A stretch of DNA of 64,000 bases, taken from Lysobacter prati (GTDB lineage: Bacteria > Pseudomonadota > Gammaproteobacteria > Xanthomonadales > Xanthomonadaceae). The DNA is taken from positions 62,001 to 126,000 of the forward strand of contig NZ_VLNV01000005.1 of assembly GCF_009765215.1 (NCBI RefSeq). The letters are read 5' to 3'. The position numbers and the translations under genes are program-made. The notes beneath the pieces were generated by a model. It made no database searches, was not told the origin of the DNA, and saw nothing but the letters and a program-made list of their open reading frames with translations. This document shows, piece after piece, positions 16,801-25,211 of this stretch; positions within the stretch are counted from its first letter, which is position 1, and each line of letters opens with the position of its first letter.

Positions 16801-19684
16801 TGCCGAAGTTCTGCGCACCGGGATTGGTGAACGTGATGGTCTGGGACGCGACGGGCACGACGGAGTTCGAAGCCGCCGATGCGGAGCCGACACCGATCGT
16901 GTTGGTAGCCGTCACGGTGAACGTATAGGCCACTCCGTTGGTCAGACTCGCCACCGTGACCGGCGAGGTGGCACCCGTGGCAACGACCCCGCCCGGATTG
17001 GACGTCACCGTGTAGCCGATGATCGCGGCGCCACCGCTAAAGGCCGGTGCGTTGAAGGCAACGCTGGCCTGGGAATCGCCAGCGGTTGCGTTGACCGCAG
17101 CCGGTGCTCCAGGCACCACCGCGCTGACGCTGAACGTTCGCGACACTTGCGCTGCCGGCAGGTAGCTGGTGTCACCGCCCTGATTGGCGTTGATCGTGCA
17201 TGAACCCGACGACACGAAGGTCAGCGCACCGCCGCTGGTGATCGTGCACACACCGGTGGTGGCGGAGGTGAAGACGACGGGCAAGGCGGAGCTCGCCGAT
17301 GCGGACACCGTCGGGCTCGTACCGAAGTTCTGCGCACCCGGATTGTTGAAGGTGATGGTCTGCGGAGCTGCCGGCGTCACCGAATTGCTTGCCGCAGATG
17401 CGCTTCCGGTAGCGGCCAGGTTGGTCGCGGTGACGGTGAACGTGTAGGCCACGCCGTTGGTCAGGCCGGTCACGGTGAGCGGGGAGCTGAATCCGGTGGC
17501 AGTGCTACCGCCGGGGCTGGCCGTCGCCGTGTACTGGGTGATCGCGCTGCCGCCGGTCGACGCAGGAGCGGTGAACGAAATGTCAGCCTGGGTGTCGCCG
17601 GCCGTTGCGGTGCCGATGGTCGGCGCGGACGGAGCGACCGCGTTGACGGTGAAGGAGCGCGAGACCGTCGGCGCCGCATTGAATGCGCCGTTACCTGCCT
17701 GGTCGGCATCGATCGTGCAGGTGCCAGCCGTGACGAACGCCAGCACGCCACCGGAGGTGATGGTGCAGACACCGGTTGTCGAAGAGCTGAAGCTCGCGGT
17801 CAGGCCGGACGTTGTGGTGGCCGTCAACGTGGGCGACGTGCCGAAGTTTTGCGCACCGGGGTTGGCGAATGTGATCGTCTGGTTCGCCTTGGGCGTGACC
17901 GAGTTGGACGCCGACGAGGACACACCGGTGCCGACCGCATTTGTCGCGGTGACGGTAAAGGTGTAAGCCGTGCCGTTGGTGAGGCCCGTTACCGTGGCAG
18001 TGCAGGCCGCAGGCCCGGCACAGGTTCCGGTCGCGCCGCCTGGGCTGGCGGTCGCGGTGTAGGTGGTGATCGCGGACCCGCCATTGCTGGCAGGTGCGGT
18101 GAACGTGATGGACGCCTGCCCGTCGCCGGCCGTCGCGGTGCCGATCGTCGGCGCAGCCGGCACAACGGGCACCGCTACCGTATGAACCGAACCGCCGTTG
18201 AAGCCGACCGGGGCATTGCCCGCGTCATCGGTGATGTCGGTGGCGGTATTGAGGTCCAGCCTGAGCGAGCCATTGCCCGTGATGCCGACGACGTTGACGT
18301 TGACACTGCTACCGCCGCCGGCGGAGACGCTGTCGACGGTAGCCGACGCGGTGCCGGTGCCGACCAGGGTGAAATCATCGGTGGAGATACCGACCACCGG
18401 CTCGCTGAAAGCAATGGCAAACGCCATGCTGGTGGCGGCCGTGGTCGGCGAGCCACTCACGGTGATGCTGCTTGCGGCCGGACGGATGTTGTCCACCGTG
18501 GCATTGCTGGAATCGGCCGTAGTGGTCACATTGCCGGCATTGTCGGCCACGGCGACCGATACATTGCGGCTGGCGTTGTCGATTGACCCGGCGGTGATGG
18601 TGTAGGTGGCTGTCCAGGTGCCGCCGCTGTTGGTCGCCGATACCGCCGCACCGCCGCCGAACTGCGAGAAGTTCACCGTTACCGAACTGATCGAGTCGCT
18701 GTTGTTGTCGCCACCGGCAGTGTTGTTCCAGGTGGCGGTGACCGTGTCACCGATCTTGTACGCGCCTGCGATACCGGAGGCCCCGGAGATGCTGATGCGT
18801 GCGTCGCTGACCGTCGGCGCCACGCTGTCGACGGTGGCATTGGTGCTGTCGGTCCGGGTGGTCGACCCGACCGCGTTGGTCGCCGTCACACTGACGTTGC
18901 GTGACGTCGAATCGATGGCGCCTGCGGTGATCGTGTAGGTCGCCGTCCACGTCCCGCTGCTCTGCGACGCGGCCACTGCCGAGCCACCGCCGAACTGGCT
19001 GAAGTCGACGGTCACGCCGGTCACGCCTGCGTTGTTGTCGCCGCCAGCCGTATTGTTCCAGCTGGCAGTGACGGTGTCGCCGATCTTGTACGCCCCGCCG
19101 GTCCCACTCGCACCTGAAATGCTGATCCGGCTGTCGCTGACCACCGGCGGCACCGGCACTTGGCTGTTGCCGCTGAAGTTGTCGAACAACGTGAGCCAGA
19201 AGTCACTGGAAGAAATTCGCACCTCGTCCACGGTGATGCCGCCGAAGTTCAGCGTGCTCGCCATGCCGGGGGAGGCGGTTTGCAGTGCGCCCACGGCGAC
19301 ACCGTCCCGAAATCCCTGGATGCTTACCGATGCGCCCAGCAGGACATCGACATGGATGCTCTGGAACACGAAGTCCGCAGCATCGGCGCGGGCCACGGTC
19401 ACCTGCTCGATGCTCGCATCCGCCGCGGCGGAGTTTGCCGATAGTCCGGGGTTACCCGGATACGAGTCGTTGTCCCACGCAAGGTCACCGGCACCGACGA
19501 AGGTGAACCGGAAGGTCTGCCCTCCCAACGATCGGTCTACCGTGGTGGCGGGTGACGGGAAGGGAGCGGCGAAGTCGTCGTTGAAAGTGGCCGCTTGTGC
19601 CAATGGCGCGGCCGCGCACAGCAGCAAGGCCATGGCCTGCGCAGAACGACGCCACGCCCGATGCGTGCTCAACAAGATTCCCAC
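13868..19684 (-). CDS. Giant FN3/Ig-repeat autotransporter (type Va secretion)
   Basis: Surface protein of 1938 residues. Order: signal peptide (1-31, ending APLAQA); an N-terminal beta-rich domain to about 175; two near-identical Ig-like repeats at about 181 and 291 (RISISGASG, AYKIGDTVTA); a third Ig-like domain at about 401; then four FN3 domains (about 511, 688, 861, 1038) alternating with modules beginning QTITF.NPGAQNFG, each holding a Cys pair (GVCTIT and GTCTI); cadherin/putative-Ig domains at 1120-1380; a final Cys-pair module and a linker; and a 12-strand autotransporter barrel from about 1630 ending in LSISY near 1905. A 33-residue Pro/Arg-rich tail follows the barrel, which is unusual. 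GTG 19684 is chosen because AAGGGGAC precedes it and the signal peptide starts there. Probable adhesin or surface scaffold; the ligand is unknown. Confidence 0.85.
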   Translation of the reverse strand: MGILLSTHRAWRRSAQAMALLLCAAAPLAQAATFNDDFAAPFPSPATTVDRSLGGQTFRFTFVGAGDLAWDNDSYPGNPGLSANSAAADASIEQVTVARADAADFVFQSIHVDVLLGASVSIQGFRDGVAVGALQTASPGMASTLNFGGITVDEVRISSSDFWLTLFDNFSGNSQVPVPPVVSDSRISISGASGTGGAYKIGDTVTASWNNTAGGDNNAGVTGVTVDFSQFGGGSAVAASQSSGTWTATYTITAGAIDSTSRNVSVTATNAVGSTTRTDSTNATVDSVAPTVSDARISISGASGIAGAYKIGDTVTATWNNTAGGDNNSDSISSVTVNFSQFGGGAAVSATNSGGTWTATYTITAGSIDNASRNVSVAVADNAGNVTTTADSSNATVDNIRPAASSITVSGSPTTAATSMAFAIAFSEPVVGISTDDFTLVGTGTASATVDSVSAGGGSSVNVNVVGITGNGSLRLDLNTATDITDDAGNAPVGFNGGSVHTVAVPVVPAAPTIGTATAGDGQASITFTAPASNGGSAITTYTATASPGGATGTCAGPAACTATVTGLTNGTAYTFTVTATNAVGTGVSSSASNSVTPKANQTITFANPGAQNFGTSPTLTATTTSGLTASFSSSTTGVCTITSGGVLAFVTAGTCTIDADQAGNGAFNAAPTVSRSFTVNAVAPSAPTIGTATAGDTQADISFTAPASTGGSAITQYTATASPGGSTATGFSSPLTVTGLTNGVAYTFTVTATNLAATGSASAASNSVTPAAPQTITFNNPGAQNFGTSPTVSASASSALPVVFTSATTGVCTITSGGALTFVSSGSCTINANQGGDTSYLPAAQVSRTFSVSAVVPGAPAAVNATAGDSQASVAFNAPAFSGGAAIIGYTVTSNPGGVVATGATSPVTVASLTNGVAYTFTVTATNTIGVGSASAASNSVVPVASQTITFTNPGAQNFGTSPTLAAAATSGLTPTFSSSTSGVCTITPAGVLTFASTGLCTIQADQAGNSTYVAATAVVQSFSVNPVVPGAPTMGTASASGPDSATVAFTAPTFTGGSAISAYTVTSNPGGVTATAMSSPVTITGLTAGVTYTFTASAANAAGTGSASAASNAITPIPALVALPVSATVPYAANATAIALNVVGAASSVGIGIAPAHGTAVASGTSITYRPNPGYAGPDSFSYTATDTYSTTAPATVSITVANATVTLDAAAVAGATGGTAYRHQLSAGGGTAPYTYRLVSANLPAGLVLAANGELSGTPTVAGSFDLTVQVSDSSTGTGPFSDQRVYTLVVAAPQLVFALSALPDATHLADYDQALDVSGGTAPYTFAATAGALPAGLELDTAGRVHGVPELAGRYAFTVEVHDANGFAGSQAFDLQIAQATQTITGFAANPQAPVYVRNGHFALSATGGASGNAVVFATTTPSVCQVTGASVAMLSSGVCALTANQAGDANYLAAAQVAMEVTIASATPTLQWVDELHKVYGEPSFDLPEPQSDSSGAFTYSSDNTQVATISGRTVTVVGAGTAVLTATQAAAGSFTAGSVQMRLQVVDRPDPTRDADVVGGLQAQVDASVRFAATQQGNIRGRLRQVRNGDNTSSTSLSLAYAGEPGSPGMALPVGQAVGGRWPILGNGWGMWTAGTVNFGKSGEGRRYDFQTDGVTFGADRALGDNALIGVAGSIATHDSDAVGSASSVNADQRSLSVYGLWGAGEHVFVDGLLAYGQLDFDLVRWSESAGHAANAQRDGDQFFGSLSFGYEQRNPNGLALTGYGRLDGSRTTLDPYQESGLGIYDLSYREQTVQNTSLAVGMEGSYEFAGLTARYRPFWTVEYTQALENQGLARINYAQQPVSSDYGLRLRSYYDDLFAIGAGMDIRLQAGWLFTVLVGHEQGGNSTRANSVGLSISYGASGARPASAPASRVADQEPPCTGRECRRQGAP

Positions 19685-20084
19685 GACGTCCCCTTTCACC
19701 TTGAGTGGTCGCGGGGACACGCAGCATGCTTGCCACGAATCGCCCCCCGACGATTCCCTGACGGACTGATAGGCGGGGGCTGTAAGAACCCGCCCGAAAG
19801 GAACTCCATCGCCACGGCTCTGCCGCGCCAACCCGGCGCACAGAAACGACGTCGCCGCTTCCCGGCGGCAACGCAACCTGCGAGTCGTTGGAATCCCCTG
19901 TCGCCCCCGGCCGTCAAAACGCGGGAGGCGTGTTCGCAAACGGCCCGTACGAAACGCTGGGGCCTTCTGCGAGTCGCGGGAGTCTATCACCGTTCCCGCG
20001 TGATGAACGTCTCGTTCAGCAGCCGCCACGAATGGCACAGCCGACCGGTTCCAGGGCCGGCTCTATGCATTACCATCGCAATCA
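19685..20084. other. 400-bp intergenic region between divergent genes
   Basis: Holds the promoter and 5' leader of the FN3 autotransporter (minus strand) and the promoter of the terC transcript (plus strand). On the minus strand the leader is GC-rich with several short self-complementary stretches, but I could not match it to a known riboswitch class. I see no convincing gene in it. Confidence 0.5.
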
Positions 20085-20201
20085 CGAAGGGGAGTAGCTC
20101 CCACATGCTGTCACCGTCATTACGGGATTCGTCCCCGGTGCAGCAGCAGGTCGCCTGAGGCGGCCTGCGAGCAAGACCTTCGCCGTCCCACGGCGAAGGT
20201 G
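20085..20201 (+). ncRNA. yybP-ykoY manganese riboswitch
   Basis: The leader of terC has the class hallmarks in order: AAGGGGAGTAGCTC at 20087, the internal-loop segment GTCATTACGGG with its CCCGG partner, the closing segment GAGCAAGACC, and the terminal hairpin ACCTTCGCC / GGCGAAGGT (20175-20200). Riboswitches of this class bind Mn2+ and raise expression of Mn exporters and TerC-type proteins. It ends about 55 bases before the terC start, leaving room for translational control through the weak ribosome-binding site. Confidence 0.88.
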
Positions 20202-20255
20202 CGTCCATCGGATACGCAGGCGTCGTGGCACCCCTGCCCTTCCGACGAGTTCCCA

Positions 20256-21023
20256 ATGGACGTATTGCTGAACCCCGAAATCTGGATTGCACTGGCCACA
20301 CTGACCGCGCTCGAGCTGGTCCTGGGCATCGACAACATCATCTTCATCTCGATCCTGGCCGGCAAACTGCCTCCGGAGCAGCGCAACAAGGCCCGCCGTC
20401 TGGGCATCACCCTGGCTGCGGTGACGCGACTGGGCCTGCTGCTGGCCATTGCCTGGATCGTCAGCCTGACCACACCGCTGTTCTCGGTCCTGGGCAACAC
20501 GTTCTCCTGGCGCGACCTCATCCTCATCGGCGGCGGCCTGTTCCTGATCGCCAAGGCCACGCACGAGATCCACCAGAAGCTGGAAGGTGCCAGCGAGCAC
20601 GTCGGTGTCGGCGCAGCGACGGCCACCTTCGCCAGCGTCATTGCCCAGATCATGGTGCTGGACATCGTGTTCTCGCTGGACTCGATCATCACCGCCGTGG
20701 GCATGGTCGACGAGCGCTGGGTGATGGTCACCGCCATCCTGATCTCGATCGTGTTCATGCTGGCGTTCGCCCGTCCGATCGGCGATTTCGTCGAGCGCCA
20801 TCCGACCGTGAAGATCCTGGCGCTGAGCTTCCTGATCATGATCGGCCTGGTGCTGATTGCCGATGGTTTCGGCCAGCACATTCCGAAGGGCTACATCTAC
20901 GCCGCGATGGCGTTCTCGGTGTTCGTCGAGATGATCAACCTGTGGATCCGCAAGCGCGAAAAAGCCAAGGTCGCGCCGGTGAAGCTGCACGAGCGGTTCA
21001 CGGACGACGCGCCGTCGGCGTGA
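20256..21023 (+). CDS. TerC family membrane protein (Mn exporter type)
   Basis: Inner-membrane protein of 255 residues with seven or so helices. The two TerC motifs are clear: LELVLGIDNIIFISILAG near residue 18 and VLDIVFSLDSIITAVGM near residue 138, each with a conserved Asp expected to bind metal. It ends in a basic cytoplasmic tail. Family members such as Alx and MeeY/YkoY export manganese, some to metallate secreted proteins. The Mn2+ riboswitch directly upstream supports this role here. ATG 20256 is set by the first motif; an upstream in-frame start lies inside the riboswitch hairpin and is unlikely. A strong terminator follows. Confidence 0.93.
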   Translation: MDVLLNPEIWIALATLTALELVLGIDNIIFISILAGKLPPEQRNKARRLGITLAAVTRLGLLLAIAWIVSLTTPLFSVLGNTFSWRDLILIGGGLFLIAKATHEIHQKLEGASEHVGVGAATATFASVIAQIMVLDIVFSLDSIITAVGMVDERWVMVTAILISIVFMLAFARPIGDFVERHPTVKILALSFLIMIGLVLIADGFGQHIPKGYIYAAMAFSVFVEMINLWIRKREKAKVAPVKLHERFTDDAPSA

Positions 21024-21037
21024 CGTGCTGATGTGAA

Positions 21038-21065
21038 GCGGCCGGTCTTCGGGCCGGCCGTTTTC
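21038..21065 (+). terminator. Rho-independent terminator of terC
   Basis: Stem CGGCCGGTC / GGCCGGCCG with a short TTCG-type loop, followed by TTTT, starts 15 bases after the terC stop codon. It fits an intrinsic terminator on the plus strand. Confidence 0.85.
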
Positions 21066-21231
21066 AGCTTCCCGCTGACTCCGGAAAACGACGGTATTTC
21101 ACCGGGGAATAACAGGGCCTGCCTACTCTTTGCGAGCGCCCTGCCGTCGAATCGGGCCTCATTCACCAGCTGCGGCGCCGGTCGTGGCAAATGACGGCGA
21201 GCGCTCGATCCGGCGCCGGAAGGAGACACTG

Positions 21232-22731
21232 ATGGCCGCGCAAGGGAAGCCGAACATCCTCTTCATCATGGGCGACGACATAGGCTGGTTCAACGTCAGC
21301 GCCTACAACCTCGGGGTGATGGGCTACAAGACGCCCAACATCGACCGCATCGCAAAGGAAGGCGCGCTGTTTACCGACTGGTACGGGCAGCAGAGCTGCA
21401 CTGCGGGACGGGCGGCTTTCCTGACCGGACAGTCGCCGATCCGCACCGGTCTGACCAAGGTCGGCCTGCCCGGCGCAGACCTCGGCCTGGGTCCGAAGGA
21501 TCCCTGCATCGCGCAGGTTCTGAAGGCGCAGGGCTACGCCACCGGCCAGTTCGGCAAGAACCACCTCGGCGATCGCGATGAACACCTGCCGACGATGCAC
21601 GGCTTCGACGAGTTCTTCGGAAACCTCTACCACCTCAATGCCGAGGAGGAGCCGGAGAACGAGGACTACCCGAAGGATCCGAGGTTCAAGGAGAAGTTCG
21701 GTCCGCGCGGCGTGCTCAAGTGCAAGGCCGATGGCAAGGGTGGGCAAACGATCGAGAACACCGGCGCGATGACGAAGAAGCGCATGGAAACCATCGACGA
21801 GGAGTTCCTCACCGATGCCAAGGACTTCATCAAGCGCAACAACGGCAAGGCGCCGTGGTTCTGCTACTTCAACTCCACGCGCATGCACATCTTCACGCAC
21901 CTGAAGAAGGAGTCGCAGGGCAAGACCGGTTATGGCCTGTACCCGGACGGCATGGTCGAGCACGACGGCCACGTCGGTCAGCTGCTGGCGCTGCTCGACG
22001 AACTCGGCGTGGCCGAGAACACGATCGTTGTCTACACGACCGACAATGGCGCCGAGTGCTTCACCTGGCCCGATGGCGGCACGACGCCGTTCCGCGGCGA
22101 GAAGGCGACCAACTGGGAAGGCGGTTTCCGCGTGCCGTGCGTGATCCGCTGGCCCGGCACGATCCAGCCCGGGACGCTGATCAACGAGATCTGCTCGCAT
22201 GAGGATTTCCTCCCCACGCTGGGCGCCGTAGCGGGCGACAACGATGTCGTCGACCGCGTGCGCAAGGGCGGCAAGATAGGCGACGCGACGTTCAAGGTCC
22301 ATCTCGACGGGCACAACCTGCAGCCGCTGTTCAAGGGTGAGGTGGAAAAGTCACCTCGCGAATTCTTCCCGTACTGGAGCGACGACGGCGACCTGCTGGC
22401 CATCCGCGTCCGCCACTGGAAGATCAGCTTCATGGAGCAGCACGCCGAGATCACTCCCAAGACTCCCCTTGGCGTATGGCAGGGCCAGTTCACGGTGTTG
22501 CGTGCGCCGAACATCTACAACCTGCGCGCGGATCCTTTCGAGGGCGGAACCGACGGCATCTACTACGGCGACTGGCAAGCCCGCCGCGTCTTCCTGCTGG
22601 TTCCGGCGCAGGCAATCGTCGGCAAGATGCTCGAGAGCTTCAAGGAGTTCCCGCCGCGCGCGAAGGCGGCCAGTTTCACCGTGGGCGATGCGATGGAGAA
22701 GATCAGCACCGCCAGCCCGAGTCAGAACTGA
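21232..22731 (+). CDS. Arylsulfatase (cysteine-type, formylglycine-dependent)
   Basis: Sulfate-ester hydrolase of 499 residues with no signal peptide, so predicted cytoplasmic. N-terminal metal-binding motif NILFIMGDDIGW; the sulfatase signature SCTAGRAAFLTG with C56 as the residue converted to formylglycine and R60 stabilising it; GKNHLGD with the catalytic Lys; and VYTTDNGAE with the calcium-binding Asp-Asn pair. The C-x-A-x-R form needs a formylglycine-generating or anaerobic sulfatase-maturating enzyme, not encoded in this window. The ATG is preceded by AAGGAGA. It stands alone between terminator and DUF1326 gene. Unrelated in its C-terminus to the arylsulfatase remnant at 34.9 kb. Confidence 0.92.
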   Translation: MAAQGKPNILFIMGDDIGWFNVSAYNLGVMGYKTPNIDRIAKEGALFTDWYGQQSCTAGRAAFLTGQSPIRTGLTKVGLPGADLGLGPKDPCIAQVLKAQGYATGQFGKNHLGDRDEHLPTMHGFDEFFGNLYHLNAEEEPENEDYPKDPRFKEKFGPRGVLKCKADGKGGQTIENTGAMTKKRMETIDEEFLTDAKDFIKRNNGKAPWFCYFNSTRMHIFTHLKKESQGKTGYGLYPDGMVEHDGHVGQLLALLDELGVAENTIVVYTTDNGAECFTWPDGGTTPFRGEKATNWEGGFRVPCVIRWPGTIQPGTLINEICSHEDFLPTLGAVAGDNDVVDRVRKGGKIGDATFKVHLDGHNLQPLFKGEVEKSPREFFPYWSDDGDLLAIRVRHWKISFMEQHAEITPKTPLGVWQGQFTVLRAPNIYNLRADPFEGGTDGIYYGDWQARRVFLLVPAQAIVGKMLESFKEFPPRAKAASFTVGDAMEKISTASPSQN

Positions 22732-22870
22732 CCGCGCAGGTGGCGCGGCGGGAGCCGCGCCACGGCCGTTCACGAAGTGAAACGCGATGGGTGCGTCCAT
22801 TGCCACTGCACGATTGGACGCCCGGTCGCCGAGTAGTACGATCTTTTGACACCCATCCCGGAGGCGTGCC

Positions 22871-23503
22871 ATGACTTCATGGGAAATCAAAGGGCGCGAG
22901 CTGGTCAACTGCAGCTGCGAGTACGGCTGCAACTGTCAGTTCAATGCGCTGCCAGACAAGGGGCACTGCCACGCAGTCGCCGGCATACAGATCGATGAGG
23001 GCCATCACGGCGACACGCGGCTGGACGGCCTGCGCATCGCGGCGATCTTCAAATGGCCAGGCCCGATTCACGAGGGCAATGGCGAGGCGATCGCGTTCGT
23101 GGATGTCAACGCTGACGCAAAACAGCGCGAAGCTTTGCTGAAGATCATGACCGGACAGGACACCGATCCGTTCGCCACGATGTTCGCCGTCTATGCCTCG
23201 ACCGTGACCCGGATGAATGACCCGGTGTTTATCGAACTCGATATCCAGCTCGATATCGATGGCAGGAAGGGGCGCATCTTCGTCAAGGATTACATCGATA
23301 CCGTCGGCAAGCCCATCGTCAACAAGGCCACCGGCGCCGAAGCCCGCGCCCAGATCGTGCTGCCGGAAGGATTCGAGTACACGGTCGCCGAGATCGGCAG
23401 TGCATCGAGCAGGACCACCGGACCGCTGGAACTGTCCCTGACCGACACCTACGGGCAGTTCGCGCGGCTGCACCTCAACAATCATGGTGTCGTTCGCGCC
23501 TGA
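22871..23503 (+). CDS. DUF1326 domain protein
   Basis: 210-residue soluble protein spanning the full DUF1326 family. The N-terminus has a cysteine cluster, LVNCSCEYGCNCQFNALP (C14, C16, C20, C22 roughly), that could bind a metal, followed by GHCHAV. The rest is beta-rich. Function is unknown. Nine bases separate it from the DUF2182 membrane protein, a pairing seen repeatedly for this family, so the two probably act together, perhaps in metal handling; that last point is inference. Confidence 0.9.
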   Translation: MTSWEIKGRELVNCSCEYGCNCQFNALPDKGHCHAVAGIQIDEGHHGDTRLDGLRIAAIFKWPGPIHEGNGEAIAFVDVNADAKQREALLKIMTGQDTDPFATMFAVYASTVTRMNDPVFIELDIQLDIDGRKGRIFVKDYIDTVGKPIVNKATGAEARAQIVLPEGFEYTVAEIGSASSRTTGPLELSLTDTYGQFARLHLNNHGVVRA

Positions 23504-23512
23504 GCCGCAGCG

Positions 23513-24361
23513 ATGCCCACAACGCCGACACTCGAACGCCTGCTCAGACGGGACGGCGCGATCACGGCCGCCGGCTTGCTCGTTCTATGTGCCCTCACCT
23601 GGGTGTACATCGTGGCGGGCGCTGGGCTCGGCATGAGCGCGTGGGACATGACCTCGCTGGCGCTGCTTCCACAACAGCACCCCGCCGGTTCGCCTGCTGA
23701 CGCGGGAGCCATGACGCCGATGACGTGGGGGCCCAGGTACTGGGCACTGATGGTCGGCATGTGGTGGACGATGATGATTGCAATGATGACGCCCAGCGCT
23801 GCACCGACGATCCTGCTGTACGCGCACGTCCATCGAAGCGCCCTCGCGCAGGGCCGAGCCCAGGCGGGTATTGCCCCCACCGCCACGTTCGCGGCCGGCT
23901 ACTTCCTGATGTGGCTGGTCTTCTCGATCGCCGCCGCCGCGCTGCATCAGGCGTTGCAGCGTGCCGGAATCATCTCGGCGATGACGATGGACTCGCAGGT
24001 CCCGTGGGTGTCGGCCATGGCACTGGTCGTCACGGGGCTGTACCAACTGTCCCCGCTGAAGAATGCCTGCCTGACCCACTGCCGCGCACCGGCGGCGTTC
24101 CTCTCTCGCCACTGGCGTCCTGGCGCCGTCGGCGCATTGCGGGTCGGCGTGATGCACGGCGCTTACTGCATCGGCTGTTGCTGGATGCTGATGGTGCTGC
24201 TGTTCGTGGGTGGGGTCATGAATCTGGCCTGGATCGCTGCGCTGTCCCTGTTGGTGCTGGCCGAGAAGGTCCTGGCGGCGGGCAGATGGGTGGGCCGCGC
24301 CGCCGGCATCGTGCTGGTCGCGTGGGGCGCGGCAATCCTTCTACTCCGTGCGATCGAGTGA
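23513..24361 (+). CDS. DUF2182 membrane protein
   Basis: Inner-membrane protein of 282 residues with about six helices. Family features: WWTMMIAMMTPSAAPTILLYA near residue 84, YQLSPLKNACLTHCRAP near 180 and GAYCIGCCWMLM near 222. The paired Cys and Met-rich helices are the reason DUF2182 is called a predicted metal-binding membrane protein. It follows the DUF1326 gene closely and its last 21 bp overlap the convergent CREST-family gene. The function is not established. Confidence 0.9.
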   Translation: MPTTPTLERLLRRDGAITAAGLLVLCALTWVYIVAGAGLGMSAWDMTSLALLPQQHPAGSPADAGAMTPMTWGPRYWALMVGMWWTMMIAMMTPSAAPTILLYAHVHRSALAQGRAQAGIAPTATFAAGYFLMWLVFSIAAAALHQALQRAGIISAMTMDSQVPWVSAMALVVTGLYQLSPLKNACLTHCRAPAAFLSRHWRPGAVGALRVGVMHGAYCIGCCWMLMVLLFVGGVMNLAWIAALSLLVLAEKVLAAGRWVGRAAGIVLVAWGAAILLLRAIE

Positions 24362-25117
24362 ACGATGCAAGACGGCGCGGCTCGCCGGCACCGCATGAAC
24401 CAGGCACAGCGCCGAGGCCGCCGCGGCGACATGCTTGATCGCATGCCCTGCCATGACGCCCGTGGCATGGAATACCTGTGGGTCGAAGTGCTCGAACACC
24501 TTTGCCGCAAAGTAGAACACGAAGGCCCATAGAAGCAGCGACGTGCTCAGGTAGCGACGCGGAAACATGGCCAGCATCAGGGGCATGAGCGCCACGGGGA
24601 GGAACTGGACCAGCGCGTAAGGCCGAAGGTCGCCCCTGCCGACCGACTCGGTCCACTCCCAGTACACGGCCGAAGCCACTCCCGCCGATACGAGCAGCCA
24701 GAGCACGGCGCGAGGATGGGCAAGGGAGAGGCGCTCCGACAGCAACAACGACAGGACTGCCATGAAAGCAACGGTCATCGGAAGCCGGTCCCAAAGCAGC
24801 GAGCTGTTGGTCGGCGCAAGGTGGTAGTAGGACGAACCCACGCCAACCAGCAGCACGCCCACGCACATGACCAGGTAGGCCTCCCTGCTTTCCGCGTGCG
24901 TCAGTCGTGGGTAGCGCAGAAGACCCCATACGCCGACAAGCACGAACGGCAGGTTGGATACCACGTTCCAGAAGTTCGGCAGACCCTCCATTTGCCTGGA
25001 ATCGACGAACTGGTGATAAGCCGGATCCTGCGGGATGGGGTCCACGAACAGCAGGGCGATGACAGCGATCAATGAGATCGCGACAAGGGCCAGCAATCGA
25101 CCGCGGTGTGAGAGCAT
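24341..25117 (-). CDS. Alkaline ceramidase-like CREST family membrane hydrolase
   Basis: Seven-helix inner-membrane protein of 258 residues. Motifs fit the CREST superfamily (alkaline ceramidase, PAQR): FWNVVSNLPFVLVG near residue 49, with the Ser/Asn pair; VGSSYYHLAPTN near 95 with a His; LLWDRLPMT with an Asp; and AGHAIKHVAAA near 227 with the last His residues. These residues bind zinc and cleave an amide in ceramidases. Whether a sphingolipid is the substrate is open. ATG 25117 follows GAGGCACGA; upstream frame lacks a membrane segment. The 3' end overlaps the DUF2182 gene by 21 bp tail to tail. Confidence 0.8.
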   Translation of the reverse strand: MLSHRGRLLALVAISLIAVIALLFVDPIPQDPAYHQFVDSRQMEGLPNFWNVVSNLPFVLVGVWGLLRYPRLTHAESREAYLVMCVGVLLVGVGSSYYHLAPTNSSLLWDRLPMTVAFMAVLSLLLSERLSLAHPRAVLWLLVSAGVASAVYWEWTESVGRGDLRPYALVQFLPVALMPLMLAMFPRRYLSTSLLLWAFVFYFAAKVFEHFDPQVFHATGVMAGHAIKHVAAAASALCLVHAVPASRAVLHRSLDRTE

Positions 25118-25211
25118 TTCGTGCCTCGCAATGAGCAGCGCTGACGGACATCCGCCATGGGTCGAAGCGGACACTAGCACCAGTCCGGGCGCATCGCCCG
25201 TGCGGTTCGGA

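Noticed and set aside
13868-19684. Regular repeats that could be taken for a CRISPR or satellite array
   Set aside because: They are in-frame protein repeats of the autotransporter, of protein-domain length (about 260 bp), with no short direct repeats and spacers.
19690-19990. Possible cyclic-di-GMP riboswitch in the autotransporter leader
   Set aside because: The conserved GCAAAGCC-type core and other class motifs are not present in the order expected; only GC-rich self-complementarity.
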